This document shows, piece by piece, positions 33,497 to 38,795 of a stretch of DNA of 38,795 nucleotides (position 1 is its first letter; each line of letters begins with the position of its first letter). Below the pieces are notes generated by a model. It was not told the DNA's origin. It was given only the letters and a program-made list of their open reading frames with translations, and did not search any database. Source of the DNA: an uncultured Clostridia bacterium (lineage in GTDB: Bacteria > Bacillota > Clostridia > JAAYHZ01); the NCBI GenBank assembly GCA_937894465.1, contig CALCRE010000185.1, positions 1 to 38,795 on the forward strand, given 5' to 3'. The position numbers and the translations under genes were made by a program.

Positions 33497-33646
33497 TTAC
33501 CTGGTCTCTCTATGAGCAGTATGTTTATGACAAAACTTGCAGTACTTGTTGAACTCCAACCTATCCGGATGTTTCCGTTTATCTTTTTTCGTAATATAAT
33601 TTCTTTGTTTGCAATCCGTGCAAGCTAAAATTACGTTATCTCTCAT
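33497..33646 (-). CDS. rpmG: 50S ribosomal protein L33, zinc-binding form
   Basis: A 49-aa small ribosomal protein (MRDNVILACTDCKQRNYITK at the start). Two CxxC pairs (ACTDCK and YCKFCHK) make it the zinc-binding C-plus form. It continues with NKYCKFCHKHTAHRETR and a TAA stop. A clear GGAGG lies 8 nt before the ATG. It opens the rpmG-secE-nusG-rplKAJL cluster, immediately after the terminator of the J-like protein gene. Confidence 0.95.
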   Translation of the reverse strand: MRDNVILACTDCKQRNYITKKDKRKHPDRLEFNKYCKFCHKHTAHRETR

Positions 33647-33681
33647 TTATTACACCTCCGTACACACTATAATCTCTACAC

Positions 33682-33737
33682 AAAAAAAAAGAGCTTCCGT
33701 GTGAGTAGCATAACTACACTACCACACGGAAGCTCTT
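33682..33737 (-). terminator. Strong terminator after the J-like membrane protein gene
   Basis: Reverse strand: perfect 15-bp stem AAGAGCTTCCGTGTG / CACACGGAAGCTCTT (33723-33737, 33689-33703), with an inner GTAG/CTAC pairing, followed by a run of T. It separates this gene from rpmG. Confidence 0.95.
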
Positions 33738-33796
33738 ATGTCAATAGTTTTTTTTACAGTGTAGAAAAAAAGTATGCAAAATTGTTCATTACATAG

Positions 33797-34789
33797 TTAT
33801 TCCCAATCATCTTCGTCAGATTCTTGAGTCTCCAATGTGGCAGGATCCAGATTCAAAATCATATCCACCATCTCAAAAGCCAAATCGTAATCACTCGGTT
33901 GATGGAAAACAGATAGAATCAAATCGTTTCCTGAGACGTTTGAAAAGTCTAAAAATTTGGTTCCCTCCAAACGAATGCCAAAAAGTAGCTCATCATCCAT
34001 GTTATCCACAGCATACACGGCATAATCATTCTTTTGCCTTACCGGAGTACCGGTCTCTTGCTTTTCAGTTGTTTTCTTGTCGTTCCCTGCCGCTTGGTTA
34101 AGCATGTCATCCAAGGGAATAGTCCCGGAACCAAAGGTTCCGTCTTTTACAATAAACTGTCCGGATTTATCCTTTGACACATCCAAAGGCATGAATAACC
34201 CTTGAGAGGCCAAATAATAAAATGTTTTTGCGTCGCTTATAATCACATCCATTTGACCGGATGCAATCAATGACATCAACTTCATACGGGCATCCGAGGC
34301 AAACTGCATCTCCAGCATGCTCTCGCCCTCTAAAACCAGTTGTTCCACATTCGGGGCTTTTGCATTCTCAAGATAGGTTCCTACATCATCATACACCTCA
34401 TTGATGTCCAATACATACAAATCACCGATGAAATGAAGGTTTACATCAGTAGGTTTCGTTCTGATCGTATTAATGATAAGAACCACCAATGCAAAGGTTG
34501 TTACCAAAAGGACAATTACAGGTACTTTATTATGGTACCAAAAGTTCCCAAACCTTCCCATATTTGATGCTGCATATTGTTCTTCATCTTCGTTCACAAC
34601 ATAATAACCCATGACATGGTTGTATGCAGCGTCGATTTCTTCTATCCTATCCTTATTCCCTTTGTGTTTTTTGAGCAATATGGCATAGGCTTTCTTGATG
34701 GTTTCTTCTTTGGCACTTTCATCCAAACCAAGTATTTGATAATACTTTAATTTGTCTTCTTGTTGAGCACTGTTCTTGTCTTCTTGCAT
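33797..34789 (-). CDS. Membrane protein with degenerate J domain and extracytoplasmic domain
   Basis: About 330 aa. Residues 13-62 look like a DnaJ-type J domain: DKLKYYQILGLDESAKEETI, KKAYAILLKKHKGNKDRIEE, then IDAAYNHVMGY. The HPD motif needed to stimulate DnaK is replaced by HKG (42-44), so co-chaperone activity is doubtful. A membrane segment follows at about 89-109 (VPVIVLLVTTFALVVLIINTI), then a roughly 220-residue C-terminal part, presumably outside, with the block MKLMSLIASGQMDVIISDAKTFYYLASQGLF, which reads like the lobe of a binding protein. It ends in an acidic tail. ATG 34789 is 10 nt after AGGAGG. It lies 38 bp after lysS and is probably cotranscribed with it; a strong terminator follows. 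Function unknown. Confidence 0.75.
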   Translation of the reverse strand: MQEDKNSAQQEDKLKYYQILGLDESAKEETIKKAYAILLKKHKGNKDRIEEIDAAYNHVMGYYVVNEDEEQYAASNMGRFGNFWYHNKVPVIVLLVTTFALVVLIINTIRTKPTDVNLHFIGDLYVLDINEVYDDVGTYLENAKAPNVEQLVLEGESMLEMQFASDARMKLMSLIASGQMDVIISDAKTFYYLASQGLFMPLDVSKDKSGQFIVKDGTFGSGTIPLDDMLNQAAGNDKKTTEKQETGTPVRQKNDYAVYAVDNMDDELLFGIRLEGTKFLDFSNVSGNDLILSVFHQPSDYDLAFEMVDMILNLDPATLETQESDEDDWE

Positions 34790-34827
34790 TATCACCTTTC
34801 CTCCTCATTCATTCTGAAACACCTAAA

Positions 34828-36333
34828 TTAAAGGTCTTTCTGCCTCATGGTAGGAAACAAAATGACATCACGAATAGAGTATGAGTCTGTCAAAAGCATA
34901 ACCAAACGGTCTATACCGATGCCGAGACCACCTGTTGGCGGCAAACCGTATTCCATAGCCAACAAATAGTCCTTGTCCTCCATGTTGGCTTCATCATCAC
35001 CGGCTTGACGCTTTCTCATTTGATCGTCAAATCGTTCCTTTTGATCAATCGGATCATTCAATTCACTGTACGCATTGCCGTATTCCCTACCGCAAATAAA
35101 GACTTCAAATCGTTCCGTTAATTCCGGGCGAGAATATTTCTTTTTGGTCAGAGGTGAAATCTCTATGGGATAATCATAGATAAAAGTCGGTTGGGTCAAA
35201 TGTTCTTCTACCAAAGCTTCAAAAGCCATATTCAACGCATTTCCCTTGGTTATTTCCCCGTCAATATCAATGCCCTTACTCTTTAATGCTTCTTTGATTT
35301 CTTCCGAATCTTCCAAAACATCAAAATCAATTCCACCGTATTCTTTTACCGCATCAGTCATGGATAATCTTCTCCAAGGAGGCGTCAAATCCACAGGCTG
35401 GCCTTGATATGTGATTTTTGTGGTTCCCAGAACTTTTTGTGCAACGGTCGCCACCATATCTTCGGTTAAAGCCATCATATCATTGTAGTCTGCATAAGCT
35501 TGATACAACTCCATCATGGAAAACTCCGGGTTGTGTTTTACCGATATACCTTCGTTTCTAAACATTCTCCCTATTTCGTAAACCCGTTCCATACCGCCGA
35601 TGATCAACCTTTTTAAATAAAGTTCCGGCGCTATGCGTAAATACAAATCCATATCCAATGCATTATGATGGGTAATGAAAGGTCTTGCAGCAGCACCTCC
35701 CGGAATTGGATTTAGCAACGGTGTCTCCACTTCCAAGAAATCTCTTTCATCCAAGTACTTGCGGATCTCTTTAATGATTTGGCTACGGGTAATGAATGTT
35801 TCTTTCACATCGGGATTCACAATCAAATCCAAATAACGTTGACGATATCGTAAGTCCGGATCTTTCAAACCGTGCCACTTTTCCGGTAGAGGTTGTAAAC
35901 TTTTTGACAACAAGGTAATTTGATCAACCTTGATAGATATTTCACCCTTATGTGTTTTGAACACCGTACCTTTCACGCCAACGATGTCACCAATATCATA
36001 CTTCTTAAATTCAGCATATTTCTCATCACCTATTTCGTTCATACGGACATAAAGCTGAATTTTACCGTATCGATCGTGTAAGTCGCAGAACGAAGCTTTT
36101 CCCATACCTCTTTTGGACATTAAGCGTCCTGCTATCGATACGGTTTGTCCCTCTTTTGCATCAAAGTCGTCTATTATTTCACAACTTCTTACCGTTACTT
36201 CATATTTTACTTCTTTAAAGGGATCATTCCCTGATTGTTGTAACTCAAAAAGTTTCTCTCTTCGAACCCGCAGAATTTCATTCAAATCTTCTGCACTCAT
36301 TATACTATCATTATTATCAATATGATCGGTCAT
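34828..36333 (-). CDS. lysS: Lysyl-tRNA synthetase, class II
   Basis: A 501-aa cytoplasmic enzyme charging tRNA-Lys. The N-terminal OB-fold anticodon-binding domain (residues about 50-160, VSIAGRLMSKRGMGKASFCDL) is followed by the class II core: motif 1 around RSQIIKEIRKYLDERDFLEVETPLL, motif 2 FRNEGISVKHNPEFSMMEL and motif 3 GGLGIGIDRLVMLLTDS. Standard length. A clear GAGGAG precedes the ATG. Transcription probably starts from an extended -10 promoter (36365-36393) after the greA terminator. Confidence 0.97.
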   Translation of the reverse strand: MTDHIDNNDSIMSAEDLNEILRVRREKLFELQQSGNDPFKEVKYEVTVRSCEIIDDFDAKEGQTVSIAGRLMSKRGMGKASFCDLHDRYGKIQLYVRMNEIGDEKYAEFKKYDIGDIVGVKGTVFKTHKGEISIKVDQITLLSKSLQPLPEKWHGLKDPDLRYRQRYLDLIVNPDVKETFITRSQIIKEIRKYLDERDFLEVETPLLNPIPGGAAARPFITHHNALDMDLYLRIAPELYLKRLIIGGMERVYEIGRMFRNEGISVKHNPEFSMMELYQAYADYNDMMALTEDMVATVAQKVLGTTKITYQGQPVDLTPPWRRLSMTDAVKEYGGIDFDVLEDSEEIKEALKSKGIDIDGEITKGNALNMAFEALVEEHLTQPTFIYDYPIEISPLTKKKYSRPELTERFEVFICGREYGNAYSELNDPIDQKERFDDQMRKRQAGDDEANMEDKDYLLAMEYGLPPTGGLGIGIDRLVMLLTDSYSIRDVILFPTMRQKDL

Positions 36334-36364
36334 TCTATTCTCCTCCGAATATACTCATATTACC

Positions 36365-36393
36365 ATTATACCACCAACCGGAAATTGCTAAAA
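36365..36393 (-). promoter_or_regulatory. Extended -10 promoter for lysS
   Basis: Reverse-strand TGGTATAAT with perfect TATAAT at 36365-36370. The -35 (TTTTAG, 36388-36393) is poor, typical of an extended -10 promoter. Leader about 25 nt. Confidence 0.55.
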
Positions 36394-36404
36394 GCTTTCT
36401 CGTT

Positions 36405-36429
36405 AAAAAAAAAGAAGGCAAGCCTTCTT
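36405..36429 (-). terminator. Terminator of greA
   Basis: Reverse strand: AAGAAGGC, loop TT, GCCTTCTT, then a run of T (stem 36422-36429 / 36412-36419). It lies 15 bp after the greA stop. Confidence 0.9.
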
Positions 36430-36444
36430 CTTGATCTTTCAAGT

Positions 36445-36921
36445 TTATTTGCCAATTTCCAGTATTTTAAATTCAACAACTCCACCTGGGGTCTGTACCT
36501 CAACAATATCACCCACTTCTTTTCCCATAAGTGCATTTCCCACAGGTGACTCATTAGATATCTTGTTTTTCGACGGATTTGCCTCAGTGGACCCCACAAT
36601 CTTATATTCGACCTCTTCGTCAAATTCGATATCATATAGAGTGACAACGGATCCAACATTGACTATATCCGTTGTAATATCATCCTCATCGATTATTTGC
36701 GAATATCTCAAGGTATCCTCAATATCGGCAATTTTTGCTTCTACTTGAGCTTGTTCGTTTTTAGCCTCGTCATATTCGGAATTTTCCGATATATCGCCGA
36801 AGGACAACGCATGTTTAATTCTTTCTGCTACCTCTCTGCGTTTTGTACCCTTTAAATGCTCCAATTCTTCTTCTAATCGTTGCAAACCTTCGGGAGTAAG
36901 GAATATTTCTTTTTTAAGCAT
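36445..36921 (-). CDS. greA: Transcription elongation factor GreA
   Basis: A 158-aa secondary-channel factor that rescues backtracked RNA polymerase by stimulating transcript cleavage. The N-terminal coiled coil is LTPEGLQRLEEELEHLKGTK through SFGDISENSEYDEAKNEQAQVEAKI, holding the tip acidic residues D and E in GDISENSEYDEA. The C-terminal domain has VNVGSVVTLYDIEFDEEVEY, ISNESPVGNALMGK and VGDIVEVQTPGG. The ATG at 36921 gives the normal length; the longer frame runs back into the leader hairpin. A terminator-like hairpin lies 34 nt upstream of the start and may attenuate expression. Confidence 0.96.
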   Translation of the reverse strand: MLKKEIFLTPEGLQRLEEELEHLKGTKRREVAERIKHALSFGDISENSEYDEAKNEQAQVEAKIADIEDTLRYSQIIDEDDITTDIVNVGSVVTLYDIEFDEEVEYKIVGSTEANPSKNKISNESPVGNALMGKEVGDIVEVQTPGGVVEFKILEIGK

Positions 36922-36949
36922 GTTTTGTTTCACCCTTCTTTTCAATTCA

Positions 36950-36972
36950 AACAAAAACCCGTTACCGGGTTT
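36950..36972 (-). promoter_or_regulatory. Terminator-like hairpin in the greA leader (attenuator candidate)
   Basis: Reverse strand: AAACCCG, loop GTAA, CGGGTTT, then TTGTTTG (stem 36966-36972 / 36955-36961). It begins about 16 nt after the predicted greA transcription start, so transcripts ending here would be only about 35-40 nt long. Confidence 0.65.
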
Positions 36973-36994
36973 CGTCCAAAAAAACAATATCTAT

Positions 36995-37023
36995 ATTATA
37001 AAAACGTAACAAGCATTTGTCAA
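36995..37023 (-). promoter_or_regulatory. Perfect-consensus sigma-A promoter of greA
   Basis: Reverse-strand TTGACA (37018-37023), exact 17-bp spacer, TATAAT (36995-37000). Both hexamers are perfect consensus. The -35 lies inside the guaB terminator hairpin (37007-37046). Predicted start about 36988. Confidence 0.85.
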
Positions 37024-37046
37024 GGTCTTTCTTGAAATGCTTGTTA
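37001..37046 (-). terminator. Terminator of guaB
   Basis: Reverse strand: TAACAAGCATT, CAAG...CTTG inner pairing and AATGCTTGTTA arms (37036-37046 / 37007-37017), with TCAAG/CTTGA inside (37020-37024, 37031-37035), followed by CGTTTTTA. It shares DNA with the greA promoter. Confidence 0.8.
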
Positions 37047-37143
37047 GTTTTCACCGGAATTTACCGGGGCTATTTTGTCTTTTTGAAAACGGTTTCTATA
37101 TATATATTCAAATTCCGACCAATTATACAGATTTCTCAAACTA

Positions 37144-38598
37144 TTACTTCACACTGTAATTGGAGGATTCCTTCGTGATATAGATGTCATGAGGATGGCT
37201 TTCCGTCAGACCGGCAGAAGTAATTCTTATGAACTTGGTTTGAGTTCTCAATGCATGCAAATCTTTCGTTCCGCAATATCCCATAGAATGCTTCAAACCT
37301 TCCTTCAATTGAAAAATAGTATCACACAAAGGACCTCTGTACGGAACCCTTCCTTCCACACCTTCCGGCACTAATTTATTCTGGTCTTCTTGGAAGTAAC
37401 GATCCTTGCTGCCCTCTTGCATTGCAGCTTCCGAACCCATACCTCTATAAACTTTAAATCGCCTGCCTTGGTAGATTTCCGAGTCTCCCGGGCTTTCTTC
37501 TGTGCCTGCCAATAAATTTCCCAACATGACCACGTTTGCACCGGCTGCTATCGCCTTTGGAATATCTCCGGAATATTTTATTCCCCCGTCTGCAATCAAA
37601 GGAATATCATAAGCTGATGCCGCCTTGGCTGCATCAACAATGGCGGTAATCTGAGGAACACCGATACCTGCAACCACTCTTGTGGTACATATGGAACCCG
37701 GTCCGATACCGACTTTGATTGCATCCGCACCGGCATCGATCAGATCCTTCGCACCTTCGGCCGTAGCGATGTTTCCGGCTATAACCTGTAATTGGGGATA
37801 TTTGCTCTTTATTTTCCGCACTGTATTAATAATATTAATTTGATGACCATGGGCACTGTCCACAACCACCACATCTACCTTTGCATTGATGAGGGCCTCC
37901 ACACGTTCCAAAACATCACGAGTTGCTCCCACTGCTGCACCAGCCAAAAGTCTTCCGTTATCGTCCTTTGCCGAATTGGGGTATTGGATAGTTTTTTCAA
38001 TATCCTTTATGGTGATCAGTCCTTTTAAATTACCTTCCTTGTCTACAATGGGCAGCTTTTCTATACGGTGTTTTCTCAATATTTCTTTCGCTTCATCCAA
38101 GGTGGTTCCTTCCGGCCCGGTGATCAAATGATCCTTGGTCATGACATTACGAATTTCTTGATTGTAGTTGGTTTCAAACCTTATATCACGGTTAGTGATG
38201 ATACCCACCAATTTGGTACCTTCCGTAATGGGAACACCTGAAATCCGGTACTTCTCCATGAGTTTAACCGCATCATAAACATAATGATCAGGAGATAAAT
38301 AAAACGGATCTACAATAACACCATGTTCCGATCTTTTTACTTTATCCACTTCAGTGGCTTGTTTATCAATGGACATGTTCTTGTGAATAATTCCAATGCC
38401 ACCTTCCCTTGCTATTGCGATGGCCATCCGGGATTCGGTAACGGTATCCATGGCAGCACTCATCATGGGTATGTTCAATTTGATTTGACGAGTCAAATTG
38501 GTGGTAATATCCGCTTCTTTCGGTACAATTTCAGATCTTTGTGGAATTAACAAAACATCGTCAAAAGTCAAACCTTCTTTTATAAATCTTTCTTCCAT
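37144..38598 (-). CDS. guaB: Inosine-5'-monophosphate dehydrogenase
   Basis: A 484-aa NAD-dependent enzyme converting IMP to XMP, the committed step of GMP synthesis. N-terminal GLTFDDVLLIPQRSEI, a CBS pair at about residues 95-205 (SPDHYVYDAVKLMEKYRISGVPI and GTTLDEAKEILRKHRIEKLPIVD), the barrel segment VDVVVVDSAHGH, catalytic Cys loop VGIGPGSICTTR (Cys near residue 303), IADGGIKYSGDI, MLGNLLAGTEESPG, YRGMGSEAAM, and the flap at EGRVPYRGP. Length is normal. AGGAG precedes the ATG. It has its own promoter (38698-38726) and terminator. Confidence 0.97.
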   Translation of the reverse strand: MEERFIKEGLTFDDVLLIPQRSEIVPKEADITTNLTRQIKLNIPMMSAAMDTVTESRMAIAIAREGGIGIIHKNMSIDKQATEVDKVKRSEHGVIVDPFYLSPDHYVYDAVKLMEKYRISGVPITEGTKLVGIITNRDIRFETNYNQEIRNVMTKDHLITGPEGTTLDEAKEILRKHRIEKLPIVDKEGNLKGLITIKDIEKTIQYPNSAKDDNGRLLAGAAVGATRDVLERVEALINAKVDVVVVDSAHGHQINIINTVRKIKSKYPQLQVIAGNIATAEGAKDLIDAGADAIKVGIGPGSICTTRVVAGIGVPQITAIVDAAKAASAYDIPLIADGGIKYSGDIPKAIAAGANVVMLGNLLAGTEESPGDSEIYQGRRFKVYRGMGSEAAMQEGSKDRYFQEDQNKLVPEGVEGRVPYRGPLCDTIFQLKEGLKHSMGYCGTKDLHALRTQTKFIRITSAGLTESHPHDIYITKESSNYSVK

Positions 38599-38681
38599 TA
38601 AACTCTCCTCCCCGTCTTTTCCCTTTTATTCATAAATTTCTACTATTTTATTGCCGATTCATCGATTGAATTAAAGTATCT

Positions 38682-38696
38682 CGTAATTTAATTACG
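38682..38696. promoter_or_regulatory. 15-bp palindrome at the guaB transcription start
   Basis: CGTAATT T AATTACG is a perfect inverted repeat immediately downstream of the guaB -10 and spans the predicted start point. It is a possible repressor operator. It is not a recognisable PurR box. Confidence 0.4.
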
Positions 38697-38697
38697 T

Positions 38698-38726
38698 ATT
38701 ATACCTTAAGAATATTGATAAATCAA
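38698..38726 (-). promoter_or_regulatory. Sigma-A promoter of guaB
   Basis: Reverse-strand -35 TTGATT (38721-38726), 17-bp spacer, perfect -10 TATAAT (38698-38703). Leader about 90 nt, in which no known riboswitch was recognised. Confidence 0.75.
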
Positions 38727-38795
38727 TGGTTTTCATTAAAACAAAAAAAAGACCTCGTTTCCCCTTAATTTCTAAACTAAATTCCACCCTACATT

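Noticed and set aside
38730..38795. Terminator or gene start at the right edge
   Set aside because: There is a T-rich run on the reverse strand after GAGGTC, but no complete stem could be drawn, and no ORF is visible.

Overview
This window looks like a chromosomal segment of a low-GC, Gram-positive-type bacterium (Bacillota, probably Clostridia-like). Support for this: AG-rich Shine-Dalgarno sites before almost every gene, sigma-A promoters with TTGACA/TATAAT elements, lipoprotein signal peptides on all solute-binding proteins, U-tailed intrinsic terminators, the L10-leader RNA before rplJ, and a Gram-positive-style ECF sigma/DUF4179 anti-sigma pair. I cannot name the species. No rRNA, tRNA, CRISPR array, transposase, prophage or known defence system was seen.

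Layout. 1-2200: iron/metal region, with a truncated feoB, feoA and a divergent MntR/DtxR-type regulator; a 31-bp palindrome lies between feoA and the regulator. 2228-3868: cofactor-independent phosphoglycerate mutase. 4204-6075: a large orphan solute-binding lipoprotein. 6163-9282: a reverse-strand catabolic group (D-2-hydroxyacid dehydrogenase, Gfo/Idh/MocA dehydrogenase, cysteine-hydrolase-like protein). 9460-15030: a forward operon of XRE-cupin regulator, potABCD polyamine ABC transporter and a GH109-like NAD-dependent glycosidase/oxidoreductase. 15155-17716: nitroreductase, then an ECF sigma factor with its membrane anti-sigma factor. 17849-22387: glycolytic cluster gapA, a pgk-tpi gene fusion and eno, with a structured leader between gapA and pgk-tpi. 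22534-29526: a GH36 alpha-galactosidase-type gene preceded by a tandem series of solute-binding lipoproteins (two intact, one decayed). 29659-29928: chorismate mutase. 30071-33646: the classical rpmG-secE-nusG-rplK-rplA-rplJ-rplL translation/transcription cluster, which here ends in a terminator instead of running into rpoB. 33797-38598: a membrane protein with a degenerate J domain, lysS, greA and guaB.

How the genes fit together. gapA, pgk-tpi, eno and gpmI supply all lower-glycolysis steps from triose phosphate to phosphoenolpyruvate. GH36, the GH109-like enzyme, two Gfo/Idh enzymes and four copies of a large sugar/oligosaccharide-type binding lipoprotein suggest a saprophytic or gut lifestyle feeding on galactosides or amino sugars. 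No cognate sugar permease is present here. Most genes are on the reverse strand, and many form one- or two-gene units separated by recognisable terminators.

Most notable items: the pgk-tpi fusion and its leader, the J-like/TM/extracytoplasmic protein, a perfect greA promoter embedded in the guaB terminator and followed by a terminator-like attenuator, the lipoprotein family with a decaying member, and a GH36 gene that appears to be leaderless. No wholly new multi-gene system could be established from sequence alone.
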